64,000 bases of DNA, from the NCBI GenBank assembly GCA_035277145.1, contig DATELA010000024.1:62001-126000 (forward strand), read 5' to 3'. Shown piece after piece: positions 24,281-34,539 of the stretch. Both the position numbers and the translations under genes were made by a program. The notes beneath the pieces are model-generated. The model saw nothing but the letters and a program-made list of their open reading frames with translations, was not told where the DNA came from and made no database searches. Numbering within the stretch: the first letter of the stretch is position 1; every line of letters begins with the position of its first letter. The DNA is from DASRAP01 sp035277145. GTDB taxonomy: Bacteria; Gemmatimonadota; Gemmatimonadetes; Gemmatimonadales; Gemmatimonadaceae.

Positions 24281-24302
24281 TTCACTCACTACTCTTCCGA
24301 AC

Positions 24303-24680
24303 GTGTCGACATCCGATCAATCTGCAGGTCGCGTTGCCGTCGATCCGAAGGCGCTCGAGGACCTGCGCAAATTCGGTGGCGATGCCATGCTGCAGAAGCT
24401 CATCATGTTGTACCGTGAGCAGGTCGAGGTCCGCGTGATGGCGTTACGCGGAGCGCTCGCCACCGGCGACATGGGAGCGGCGCGACAAGCGGCGCACGCG
24501 CTCAAGTCGAGTTCCGGACAAATCGGTGCAGTCGGACTGCAGGAGCTGTGTAAGCGTACGGAGCACGCTGCGATCGACAACGATCGCGACGAAGTGGCGG
24601 CATGCTTCGCGGAATTTGACGGCGTAGTCACGGCCGTCGATCGGTGGCTCACCGACCGAGGGTTTCCGCCAGAACCCTGA
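24303..24680 (+). CDS. Stand-alone Hpt (histidine phosphotransfer) protein
   Basis: A 125-residue four-helix Hpt domain. The phospho-acceptor His65 lies in AAHALKSSSGQIGA. Such proteins pass phosphate between hybrid histidine kinases and response regulators. No kinase or regulator is adjacent; the nearest receiver domain in the window is in the GGDEF protein at 57976-59328. GTG start, 22 bases after the tRNA, so it could share a transcript with it. Confidence 0.9.
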   Translation: MSTSDQSAGRVAVDPKALEDLRKFGGDAMLQKLIMLYREQVEVRVMALRGALATGDMGAARQAAHALKSSSGQIGAVGLQELCKRTEHAAIDNDRDEVAACFAEFDGVVTAVDRWLTDRGFPPEP

Positions 24681-24688
24681 ACACAACA

Positions 24689-25846
24689 ATGCCAGGACGA
24701 CATTTTCTGTTTGTACCGGGGCCAACCAATGTCCCGGATCGTGTTTTTCGCGCGATGCATCGCGCCATGGAGGATCACCGATCACCGGTGTTCCCCGAAC
24801 TTCTGCGCGACATCCTCGGCCGGTTGCCGCAGGTGTTGCAGACGAAATCCGGCCGCGCGTTCGTGTTTGCGGCGACAGGATCAGGCATGTGGGAAGCTGC
24901 TCTGGTCAATACGCTCGATACCGGCGACCGTGTGATCGCCGCGCGCTACGGTCAGTTCTCGCATTTGTTCGCGAGCACTGCGAAGCGTTTGGGCTATCGC
25001 ACCGACGTGATCGAGGCGCCGTGGGGCGGAGGCGCGCCGGTCGCCGCGATTCACGAAGCGCTTGTGCGCGACAAAGAGCATACGATCAAGGGTGTTCTGG
25101 TAGTTCATAACGAAACATCGACCGGCGTTACGACTGATCTCACCGCCGTCCGACGCGCGATCGATGAGGCGAAACATCCCGCGCTCCTGTACGTCGATGG
25201 CGTGAGTTCGATTGGTTCGCTCGATTTCCGCATGGACGAGTGGGGTGTTGACCTCGCGATCGCTGGTTCGCAAAAGGGATTCATGATGCCTGCGGGACTC
25301 GGCGTTCTTGGTGTGAGCGCAAAAGCGCTCGCACGTGTGGAAGCCGCGAACTCACCGCGCGCATTTTTTGATTTGCGCGATCAGATCAAGCAGAACGACA
25401 CTGGATACACACCGTATACACCCGCGCTCTCGCTCCTTTTCGGATTGCAAGAGGCGCTCGACATGCTGCTGTCTGAAGGCATGGCGCAGGTCGCCGCGCG
25501 GCATCATCGACTCGCGTCGGCTACGCGCGCTGCGGTGCAGGCGTGGGGATTGTCACTGTGCGCGAAAGACGCGTCGATGTACAGCGATACGGTGAGTGCA
25601 GTGATGCTTCCCGGCGGTCAGTCTCCGAAAGTGATGGAGCATGCGTTCCACAAATACCAACTGTCGCTCGGCGGCGGGCTCGGTGAAATGGCGGGCAAGC
25701 TCTTTCGCATCGGCCACCTCGGCGACCTCAACGCGTTGATGTTGCTCGGCGCGCTCAGCGGAGTTGAAATGGCGCTCGCGGACGCGGGAATCCCGGTGGA
25801 GCCGGGAAGCGGTGTCGGCGCTGCGGAAAAATGCTTGCGTCGTTAG
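24689..25846 (+). CDS. Class V aminotransferase, serine/alanine-glyoxylate type
   Basis: A 385-residue PLP enzyme. It starts MPGRHFLFVPGPTNVPDRVF, the hallmark of serine- and alanine-glyoxylate aminotransferases; VDGVSSIGSLDFRMDEWGVD and AGSQKGFMMP, with the PLP-binding Lys, follow. It transfers an amino group to glyoxylate, probably from serine, linking to glycine and one-carbon metabolism. An in-frame ATG 45 bases upstream overlaps the Hpt gene and does not add family sequence, so the start at 24689 is preferred. Confidence 0.92.
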   Translation: MPGRHFLFVPGPTNVPDRVFRAMHRAMEDHRSPVFPELLRDILGRLPQVLQTKSGRAFVFAATGSGMWEAALVNTLDTGDRVIAARYGQFSHLFASTAKRLGYRTDVIEAPWGGGAPVAAIHEALVRDKEHTIKGVLVVHNETSTGVTTDLTAVRRAIDEAKHPALLYVDGVSSIGSLDFRMDEWGVDLAIAGSQKGFMMPAGLGVLGVSAKALARVEAANSPRAFFDLRDQIKQNDTGYTPYTPALSLLFGLQEALDMLLSEGMAQVAARHHRLASATRAAVQAWGLSLCAKDASMYSDTVSAVMLPGGQSPKVMEHAFHKYQLSLGGGLGEMAGKLFRIGHLGDLNALMLLGALSGVEMALADAGIPVEPGSGVGAAEKCLRR

Positions 25847-25913
25847 TGAGGATTGCTCTTCCGCTCGCCTGAAACGCCCTCGTATCTTTGCGCCTTCTCT
25901 CACCCCAGGGTTC

Positions 25914-26318
25914 ATGCGTCACGCTGCGATGTATCACGGTTCGTTCGAGCGAAACTTTGTCGCCCTGAAGCCGGGGACTACGTCGTTCGAAGGATCTGAC
26001 GGCGGGATGCACCCGATCCCCGCATGGCCCGCGAGCGCGGACGGAATGCGCATTGGGTACATGGAGAAGACCGGAAAGAAATTCATGATCGTTCGCGTTC
26101 AGCGCGGTAATACCGACATCGTGCTCAAGAACGAACTCGTGATCGATCTGCCGCGCCACTTTGGACACGGAAAACGCCTGGGTCCGGAGCCGACGCTCAT
26201 TGAAGACGATGGCCTGATGGTTGGATTGCTCGAAGATCTCATTCGCAAGAATCCCGAGCAGGCAACTGAACTCATGCGATTGCGCACCGAGCTGAAAACA
26301 GCGCATCCGGCGAAGTAG
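25914..26318 (+). CDS. Hypothetical protein
   Basis: A 134-residue protein starting at the ATG at 25914 (an earlier in-frame start would overlap the aminotransferase gene and adds Arg-rich, non-genuine-looking sequence). No signal, membrane segment or known motif. It has a mixed alpha/beta appearance (KKFMIVRVQRGNTDIVLKNE) and a charged helical C-terminus. It lies between the aminotransferase and gdhA. Function unknown. Confidence 0.75.
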   Translation: MRHAAMYHGSFERNFVALKPGTTSFEGSDGGMHPIPAWPASADGMRIGYMEKTGKKFMIVRVQRGNTDIVLKNELVIDLPRHFGHGKRLGPEPTLIEDDGLMVGLLEDLIRKNPEQATELMRLRTELKTAHPAK

Positions 26319-26348
26319 CGCTTATCGCAACACCGGGGGTGCTCCGCA

Positions 26349-27704
26349 ATGAACGATCCTGCTCAAGCCGACGTCGCGCGATTCATGCAGGAGGTGGAGC
26401 GCCGAAATCCTGCGCAACCCGAGTTTCATCAAGCGGTGCGCGAGGTCGCCGAGTCGGTCATGCCACTCGTGCTCGAGAACAAGCGTTACCGCGACGAGCT
26501 GATCCTCGAACGCATGGCGGAACCGGATCGCGTGATCTCGTTCCGCGTGTGCTGGGAAGATGATAGCGGCGCGATTCAAATGAATCGCGCGTGGCGCGTG
26601 CAGTTCAACGGCGCGATCGGTCCATACAAAGGCGGTATGCGTTTCCACCCCTCGGTCAACGAGGGAGTGCTGAAGTTTCTCGGGTTCGAGCAAACGTTCA
26701 AGAACTCGCTCACGGGATTGCCGATGGGCGGCGGCAAGGGCGGATCAAACTTCGATCCCAAGGGAAAAAGCGATCGCGAAGTCATGCGTTTCTGCTATTC
26801 GCTGATGAGCGAATTGTTCAGACACGTCGGCGAGCGCACGGATGTGCCGGCGGGGGATATCGGGGTCGGTGGCCGCGAAATCGGGTACATGTTCGGCGCG
26901 TACCGGAAAATCGAGAACCGGTTCACCGGCGTGTTCACCGGGAAGGGTCGCGCGTTCGGCGGCAGCGCCGTACGTCCAGAAGCGACGGGCTACGGTCTCG
27001 TGTATTTCACCGAGGCCATGCTGGGTGCGCGTGGCGACGGGATCAAAGGCAAACGCGCAATCGTGTCGGGATCGGGAAACGTTGCGTTGTACGCGATCGA
27101 GAAACTTGCCGAGCTTGGTGCGACGGTGGTGACCGCTTCGGACTCAGGCGGATTTGTGCACGATCCCGCGGGCATTTCGCACGAGAAGCTCGCGTGGCTC
27201 AAAGATCTCAAGGAGAATCGGCGCGGCCGTGTTTCGGAGTACGCCGACAAGTGGAAAGGGTCGACGTACCACGCGGGGAAAACCCCATGGGCGGTTGGCG
27301 CGGACCTGGCGTTCCCGTGCGCGACGCAGAACGAACTCGACGCTGAGGATGCGAAGACGTTGGTTGACAACAAAGTTCTCGCGGTTGCCGAAGGCGCGAA
27401 CATGCCGAGTACAGCGACGGCCGTGCATCAACTCGTTGCGAAGAGTGTTTCGTTTGCGCCGGCGAAAGCCGCAAACGCGGGCGGCGTCGCCGTCTCTGGT
27501 TTGGAGCAAACGCAAAACTCGATGCGCCTGACCTGGTCGCGCGAGGAAGTCGATCAGCGGCTCAAGCAGATCATGCTCGGAATTCATTCACAGTGCGTCG
27601 AGCACGGTTCGAACGGCAAAGGCGTTCCGAACTACGTGCTCGGTGCAAACCGCGCGGGCTTCGTGAAAGTCGCCGAAGCGATGCTTGCGTACGGAGTGGT
27701 GTGA
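26349..27704 (+). CDS. gdhA: Glutamate dehydrogenase (NADP-type)
   Basis: A 451-residue hexameric-type glutamate dehydrogenase that interconverts 2-oxoglutarate plus ammonia and glutamate. The glutamate-binding and catalytic region reads GPYKGGMRFHPSVNEGVLKF and then LPMGGGKGGSNFDPKGKS, with the catalytic Lys. The nucleotide fold contains IVSGSGNVALYAIEKL. The length (about 450) and overall pattern match E. coli GdhA, so NADPH-dependent ammonia assimilation is likely. It ends in a TGATG overlap with the next gene. Confidence 0.96.
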   Translation: MNDPAQADVARFMQEVERRNPAQPEFHQAVREVAESVMPLVLENKRYRDELILERMAEPDRVISFRVCWEDDSGAIQMNRAWRVQFNGAIGPYKGGMRFHPSVNEGVLKFLGFEQTFKNSLTGLPMGGGKGGSNFDPKGKSDREVMRFCYSLMSELFRHVGERTDVPAGDIGVGGREIGYMFGAYRKIENRFTGVFTGKGRAFGGSAVRPEATGYGLVYFTEAMLGARGDGIKGKRAIVSGSGNVALYAIEKLAELGATVVTASDSGGFVHDPAGISHEKLAWLKDLKENRRGRVSEYADKWKGSTYHAGKTPWAVGADLAFPCATQNELDAEDAKTLVDNKVLAVAEGANMPSTATAVHQLVAKSVSFAPAKAANAGGVAVSGLEQTQNSMRLTWSREEVDQRLKQIMLGIHSQCVEHGSNGKGVPNYVLGANRAGFVKVAEAMLAYGVV

Positions 27705-28963
27705 TGCGCGCAATTGTCTTGTGCACTGCGGTGCTCGTGTCGACGAGTATCGCGGAGGCGCAGCGGGGCGGTGCGGGACGCGGTGGAGCAACACGCCAAA
27801 CTCAGGCCGACGACTACACGCGATACGAACTGCTCGCGCCTGGCAGTGGAAAGTTCAGAATCCTTTACGAAGTCACCGCGACCACAGCCGGCGCGACGCA
27901 GTTCTTCAACGCGATCCGGCAGGGAAGCGTCGCGACGGACGAAGCCGTGTATGATCGTGCGACGGGCAAGCCCCTCGCATGGGACATTGTCGGCGCAGAC
28001 GTGGCCCGCGCCGGCGGTGTGGGCGGCGGCGGTGCTGCACCGGACACGTTGCAGAAGTACATCCGCGTTACGCTCGCCCGTGCCGTTCCGGCCGATGGCG
28101 AGGGTCGCGTGCTCATCGACAAAACGTATTACGACACGACCAGCTATTACGTGCAGGGCGACGTGATCGTGTTTACGCGACCGCTCGGCATCAAGCGCAA
28201 CGCGGTCGTCTTGCCGCTCGGCTACGATCTGGTGTCGCTGAATTATCCGTCACAAGTACTGCACGAGTCCGACGGGCGGGTCGCGGTTTCTTTCTGGAAC
28301 AACACACCGGGCGAAGCGGCGGTCACGCTCCGCGCGCGCAAAGCGGCGACAAATGCGGCTGCGTCTCCGAGCGCGAACGCACGCATTCCGGCTGATCGAG
28401 TCGCGCGCACGAGTGAGCGCGCACATCAGAATCGCGAGATCGTCTACTCGTTGCTCGATCCCGCGACGCATTCGTTTGATTTGTACCACGACTACACGGA
28501 GTCACGCCCCGGCGTTGCGACGTACATCAACGAAGTCCGCGCAGGAAGCACCGTATCCAATCCGCGTGCACGCAACCTCGATTCGGGTGAAGACCTGAAG
28601 TGGGAAGTCTTGAAGGGCGCCGCAATCACGGCCGCGCAGTTGAACGTGCAGAACGTGACGCCGCAATCGGAGATCGTCGTGTTTCGCTTCACGCCCGTGC
28701 CGCAAGGCGGCTCGACTCGCATTCGGATGTACGAGACGTACACCGACACCGCGCGGTATAAGGTCGTCAATGGTGAATTGATTTGGGACCGAAGCTTTGG
28801 ACGGCCCGCGAATGCGGTCATTTTGCCCGTGGGATGGGCGTTGACGAACAGCTCCATTCCAACGGTGGTCTCCGAAACCGCTGACGGCAGAACGCGGGTG
28901 GATTTCATCAATCCACGCCCCGACGAGATCAACGTGCTGATCACGGCACGGCGCCGGCAGTAG
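27704..28963 (+). CDS. Secreted protein with two copies of an unrecognised domain
   Basis: A 419-residue exported protein with a signal peptide (MRAIVLCTAVLVSTSIAEAQ) and a short Arg/Gly stretch after it. Residues about 41-213 and 249-417 are clearly related to each other. YELLAPGSGKFRILYEVTAT matches YSLLDPATHSFDLYHDYTES; DKTYYDTTSYYVQGDVIVF matches ETYTDTARYKVVNGELIWD; NAVVLPLGYDLVSLN matches NAVILPVGWALTNSS. The repeats look beta-rich. I do not recognise the family. It is translationally coupled to gdhA, which may be chance. Confidence 0.8.
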   Translation: MRAIVLCTAVLVSTSIAEAQRGGAGRGGATRQTQADDYTRYELLAPGSGKFRILYEVTATTAGATQFFNAIRQGSVATDEAVYDRATGKPLAWDIVGADVARAGGVGGGGAAPDTLQKYIRVTLARAVPADGEGRVLIDKTYYDTTSYYVQGDVIVFTRPLGIKRNAVVLPLGYDLVSLNYPSQVLHESDGRVAVSFWNNTPGEAAVTLRARKAATNAAASPSANARIPADRVARTSERAHQNREIVYSLLDPATHSFDLYHDYTESRPGVATYINEVRAGSTVSNPRARNLDSGEDLKWEVLKGAAITAAQLNVQNVTPQSEIVVFRFTPVPQGGSTRIRMYETYTDTARYKVVNGELIWDRSFGRPANAVILPVGWALTNSSIPTVVSETADGRTRVDFINPRPDEINVLITARRRQ

Positions 28964-29103
28964 CACGACTTCCGCTGGCGGCGCTCTCCCGCGCGCCACG
29001 ATAATGGGAGTGCGTCAGCGAGGCGTCAGCAAGCGGTTGAGCGATCGTTACGGCGCGGGACATCGCTTGCTCGCCGTGAGCGCGCGTCCCTAGTTTTCGC
29101 GCG

Positions 29104-30351
<1,248 letters not shown>

Positions 30352-30372
30352 CAACTTCAAGCAAGGCCTCTG

Positions 30373-31851
30373 ATGCCGCTCAGCATCTCCGCGCGCGCTG
30401 GTGATCCGGCCGCTGCGCAATCGCCGATTCTCGCGGTCGCACTCGCCAACGGAACGTCGACGGTCCCGAAGCATTTGCGCGCGCTCGACAAACTGTACGG
30501 CGGCCAGATTGGTGGCGCGCTTCGACGCCGCGATTTCCGTTGCGGCAAAGACGAACTCTATTGGTTGTCGCACGCGGGACGCCGTGGACCGTCGCGTGTG
30601 TTGCTCGTCGGGCTCGGGTCGGGGGACCGGCTGCTTGCGCTGCGCCGCGCCGGTGGTCTTGCCGCACGCACGGCACACCGCGCGGGCGCGGGCGACGTGA
30701 CGTTTTTCGGCGGCGCGCTGACCTCCGCTGAAGCCGAAGCAGCGACGATCGGCCTCAGCACCGGCGCGTGGGAGTACACACTGACGAAAACGCAGCCGCC
30801 GCCAAGCGACCGCCGTGCTCCACTTTCGCGCGCAACCGTGCTCACCGCCGGCGCCATCGGCGCGACGCGCAGCGGTGTTGCGAGCGGCAACGCCATCGCG
30901 GAGGGCTACGCGGTCACGCGCGATCTCGCGATGCTGCCCGCGAACATGTGCACGCCGGACCATCTTGCGAGCACTGCGCGCGACATCGCAAAGCGCCATC
31001 GGCTGAAGGCGACGGTGCTCGGGCGGAAAGACCTGACGAGAATGAAGATGGGTGCGTTCCTCGCCGTGGCGCAGGGCACGTCGCAGGAGCCGCGGCTCGT
31101 TGCGCTCGAGTACAACGGTGGTCGCGGGGCGCCGCTCGTCCTGGTCGGGAAAGGCTTGTGCTTCGACACCGGCGGCATCTCGCTCAAGCCCGCCGAAAAG
31201 ATGGAGCTGATGAAGTTCGACATGTGCGGTGCAGCGGGCGTCCTTGGTGCAATGGAGGCCATTGCGCGGCTGAAACTGAAGATCAACGTGGTGGGGTTGA
31301 TCGGTGCGACAACGAACATGCCGTCGGGCGAGGCGTATAAGCCGGGCGATGTATTGACGGCGATGAGCGGTCGCACCATCGAGGTCGTGAATACGGACGC
31401 GGAAGGACGCTTGGTGCTCGCGGACTTGCTCGCGTACGCAAAGCGATTCAAGCCGTCGGCGGTCGTTAATGCCGCTACGTTGACGGGCGCGTGCGTGATT
31501 GCGCTCGGCAACACCGCGACCGGTGTCATGGGGAACGACCAGTCGCTGATCGACGAAGTTCTCACTGCAGCGAAAGCCGCGAGCGAGCCCGGGTGGCAAC
31601 TCCCGATGTGGGACGAGTTCAAGGATCTGATCAAGTCGGACGTCGCCGATATCAAGAACTCGGGCGGACGCGCGGCGGGCACGATCACGGCCGCGCTCTT
31701 TCTCGCGGAATTCACGCAGGACTATCCGTGGGTGCACCTCGATGTGGCCGGGACGGCGTACGCCGAGGCGGATCTGGTCGTAATGCCCAAGGGGCCGACG
31801 GGCACTCCAATGGGCACGTTCGTCGAGTTGGCGCGGCGACGCGCAGGCTGA
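30373..31851 (+). CDS. pepA: Leucyl aminopeptidase (M17)
   Basis: A 492-residue cytosolic two-zinc aminopeptidase. The family signature NTDAEGRLVLADLL is intact, and the metal-binding Lys/Asp region is GKGLCFDTGGISLKPAEKME. It releases N-terminal amino acids during peptide turnover. It begins 22 bases after icd. Confidence 0.96.
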   Translation: MPLSISARAGDPAAAQSPILAVALANGTSTVPKHLRALDKLYGGQIGGALRRRDFRCGKDELYWLSHAGRRGPSRVLLVGLGSGDRLLALRRAGGLAARTAHRAGAGDVTFFGGALTSAEAEAATIGLSTGAWEYTLTKTQPPPSDRRAPLSRATVLTAGAIGATRSGVASGNAIAEGYAVTRDLAMLPANMCTPDHLASTARDIAKRHRLKATVLGRKDLTRMKMGAFLAVAQGTSQEPRLVALEYNGGRGAPLVLVGKGLCFDTGGISLKPAEKMELMKFDMCGAAGVLGAMEAIARLKLKINVVGLIGATTNMPSGEAYKPGDVLTAMSGRTIEVVNTDAEGRLVLADLLAYAKRFKPSAVVNAATLTGACVIALGNTATGVMGNDQSLIDEVLTAAKAASEPGWQLPMWDEFKDLIKSDVADIKNSGGRAAGTITAALFLAEFTQDYPWVHLDVAGTAYAEADLVVMPKGPTGTPMGTFVELARRRAG

Positions 31852-31865
31852 GCAAAATCATCGCG

Positions 31866-33617
31866 GTGATTGCACCGCGTGCATTCGGAGCGTTGGCTAT
31901 CAGCGCCACGCTCGCGGCGGCGCAGGGAACGCCTCCCGATAGCGCACGGCGCGACTCGAGCAGCGCGCGACCGGCCGTTGTTCGCGACAGCGTGAAAGTC
32001 CCGTTCGCTGCCGCATACGCGCCAACCGCGATCGGCGCAACCGAACGTGTGCGCTGGACGCGCGACGAAATCTTTCAGATGGGCGCACTGAATGCGGCCG
32101 AGCTTGTCGAGCGCCTCACGGGCGTTCGTGTTCTTCGCACGGGGTTTGTGCTCGCGCCCCAGGTCGTGACGTGGTGGGGCGAAACAGGGCGCGTGCGAGT
32201 ATTCGTTGACGGCGTGGAGATCGACATTCTCAACGCGCGCGAAGGCAGCGTGCAGGACCTTGGTGCGATCGCGACATGGAACATCGAAGAAGTCGTTGCG
32301 GAGCGCGCATCGTCCGAACTACGACTGCACTTCCGCACATGGCGCGTGACAAGAACGACGTCGGAGTCACGCGTCGACGTACTGACCGGCGACGAAGAAA
32401 CGAACCTGTACAGAGCATTCTTCGGCCGGCGCTTTCAAAGCGGTCTGGGATTGCAGCTCGCGTTTGAGCAAGTGAACACCATCGCGCGTCGCGGTGGTGG
32501 CGGCGACGCGCTTGGTTTGTTTGGACGGCTTGGTTGGACCGGCGGGCCGTGGTCAATCGATGCATCGCTGATGCGCACGCCGCGCACGCGATCGCAATCA
32601 CTGGCGACCGATGGAAGCGCACCGGTGCCCGCGTTTTCCGGGGCCACTTCGCTCACGACTCTGCGCGTCGGGCTTGGCTCCGCAGCGAACGGGCCGGCGT
32701 GGGCGCAAGTCAGCGCGAGTGCGTTCTCGTTCGACGAAACATCACCGCGCAATACAACCGGCGCCGTGGTCGACACTGTCGACACGACCGCGTATCGCGC
32801 GCAATACGTTCTGTCGGGCGGAGTAAATCGCGGTGGATTGCGCGCGAGCGTCGCGGCGCGCTACCGGCGCTACAATGGCGACGGAAACATGACGCCGTCC
32901 GTACGCGCCGAATGGCAACGCGGTCTGATTCACGCGCAAGCCTTTGTCGAGCGCAACACGCTGGATTCCGTTTTCCGCGCGGACGTTTCCGGCCGTGCGT
33001 CACTGAGCGACTGGTTTGCGGTCACAGGTGCCGCCAGCCGATACTGGCCGATCGGCGAGAGCGACGCGCGTCGGTCAACAGCGACAGCGGAAGCCGCTGT
33101 GCGCTTCGGCGCGTATTGGCTCAGTGGCGGCGCATCGGTGCGCCGCGAAACGCTGATCGCCGCGCCAAGCGTTTTCGAGCGAGGGCTGATCCCGGCAACG
33201 CTCACTGACGCGGTCGCGACGACGTTTTCGATTAGCGGACCGGTGTATCGTGCAATCCGCGCCGATGTTCGTGGCCTGCTGTGGGAAGCGCCCGACTACT
33301 ATCGGCCGCAACGTGAAATTCGCGCACGACTCGGGCTCGACACTGAGTGGCGATCGCGCTTTCCGCGGGGCGAGTTCACGATTCGCGCATTCGGATTGTT
33401 CGAGCACACCGGCGAAATGCTCACGCCCGTCTCGACCGGCAACGTCGCGCTCATTTCGGCGAACACGATCTCGACGATCCTCGAAATCCGGGTGAAGACC
33501 GCGACCGTGAGCTGGCAGTTCCGAAATGTCATGGGAACGCAGTACGAGACCGTCCCCGGACACCGCATGCCGGCGCTGCTGAATCTGTACGGAGTTCGCT
33601 GGAACTTCTCCAACTAG
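31866..33617 (+). CDS. TonB-receptor-like outer-membrane protein (plug plus beta-barrel)
   Basis: A 583-residue exported protein with a short signal-like start (IAPRAFGALAISATLAAAQG). A plug-like region (LNAAELVERLTGVRVLRTGF, RVRVFVDGVEI) precedes many amphipathic beta strands ending in an aromatic C-terminus (GVRWNFSN). It is small for a TonB-dependent receptor and no TonB box is clear, so a simpler barrel is possible. The GTG start is chosen because no ATG or GTG occurs just upstream in frame; the gene begins 15 bases after the pepA stop. Confidence 0.72.
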   Translation: MIAPRAFGALAISATLAAAQGTPPDSARRDSSSARPAVVRDSVKVPFAAAYAPTAIGATERVRWTRDEIFQMGALNAAELVERLTGVRVLRTGFVLAPQVVTWWGETGRVRVFVDGVEIDILNAREGSVQDLGAIATWNIEEVVAERASSELRLHFRTWRVTRTTSESRVDVLTGDEETNLYRAFFGRRFQSGLGLQLAFEQVNTIARRGGGGDALGLFGRLGWTGGPWSIDASLMRTPRTRSQSLATDGSAPVPAFSGATSLTTLRVGLGSAANGPAWAQVSASAFSFDETSPRNTTGAVVDTVDTTAYRAQYVLSGGVNRGGLRASVAARYRRYNGDGNMTPSVRAEWQRGLIHAQAFVERNTLDSVFRADVSGRASLSDWFAVTGAASRYWPIGESDARRSTATAEAAVRFGAYWLSGGASVRRETLIAAPSVFERGLIPATLTDAVATTFSISGPVYRAIRADVRGLLWEAPDYYRPQREIRARLGLDTEWRSRFPRGEFTIRAFGLFEHTGEMLTPVSTGNVALISANTISTILEIRVKTATVSWQFRNVMGTQYETVPGHRMPALLNLYGVRWNFSN

Positions 33618-33660
33618 CGTCTGGCGTAAGCCTAGCAATTCCAGTAGGTTACGCGGCTCA

Positions 33661-34539
33661 ATGCTTCGGTCGATGACGGGCTTCGGCGCTGCCGAGGGCG
33701 AGGTTGGCACCGCACGTGTGTCGGTCGAGGTGCGGTCAGTCAACCACCGATTTTTCAATCCATCGATCAAGCTGCCCAACGCTCTCGCGCGCTGGGAGCC
33801 GGAAGTGCGCGAAGCGCTTCGCCAACGCGTTGCGCGTGGCCACGTAACCCTCAGCGCACGCCTCGAATCGCAGAGCGCAACGGACTCAGCCACGATTGAC
33901 GAAGCAGCGTTTGCTCGCTCTGTCGAAAAGCTGCGAGATCTCCAAACGCGCTTTGGGCTCGGTGAAGCGCTCGACGTAGCTACGGTGTTGCGCGTCCCGG
34001 GTGTGATCGCCGGTGCCCCGGAAGAAACGCCGCTCGAAACCGCAGAGCCGCTCGTCGCGCTCGTTGGCGAGGCGTCGAGCGCGCTCATGAAAATGCGCGA
34101 AGCGGAAGGCGCGCGGCTGGGTGCGGTGATTGACGATCGGCTGCGTGTTGTCGAGGACGCACTCACTCGCATTGCAGCGCGCGCGCCTGACCGAATCGCC
34201 GCACACCGCACGAAGCTGCAAACCAACGTTCAAGAAATTGCCGGCGGTGTCGCCGTCGACCCGCAGCGCCTCGCTCAGGAAATCGCGATACTCGCGGAGC
34301 GGTTGGATGTAGGCGAGGAACTCGATCGATTTCGGTCGCACATCACCGCGTTTCGCGAGACGCTGCGCGCCAAAAACGGCGAGCCGGTTGGAAAGCGGCT
34401 CGGGTTCCTGCTGCAAGAAATGCTTCGCGAAGCGAACACGACGGGGAGCAAAGCGAACGACGCAGCAATGCAGAAAGACGTCGTCGCCGTCAAAGAGGAA
34501 CTCGAGCGCATTCGCGAGCAGGTCGAGAACCTGGAATGA
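33661..34539 (+). CDS. yicC: YicC-family endoribonuclease
   Basis: A 292-residue YicC homologue. MLRSMTGFGAAEGE, EVRSVNHRFF and the C-terminal GSKANDAAMQKDVVAVKEEL are the conserved segments. E. coli YicC (also called RnrY) is an endoribonuclease that affects small-RNA stability. It is followed with an ATGA overlap by gmk, a pairing found in many bacteria. Confidence 0.93.
   Translation: MLRSMTGFGAAEGEVGTARVSVEVRSVNHRFFNPSIKLPNALARWEPEVREALRQRVARGHVTLSARLESQSATDSATIDEAAFARSVEKLRDLQTRFGLGEALDVATVLRVPGVIAGAPEETPLETAEPLVALVGEASSALMKMREAEGARLGAVIDDRLRVVEDALTRIAARAPDRIAAHRTKLQTNVQEIAGGVAVDPQRLAQEIAILAERLDVGEELDRFRSHITAFRETLRAKNGEPVGKRLGFLLQEMLREANTTGSKANDAAMQKDVVAVKEELERIREQVENLE

Noticed and set aside
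28964..29103. Possible regulatory RNA before icd
   Set aside because: Short inverted repeats are present, but none forms a convincing single structure or known motif.
33075..34226. Long minus-strand frame opposite the barrel gene and yicC
   Set aside because: Ser/Arg-rich composition and full overlap with real plus-strand genes; a GC-driven shadow.
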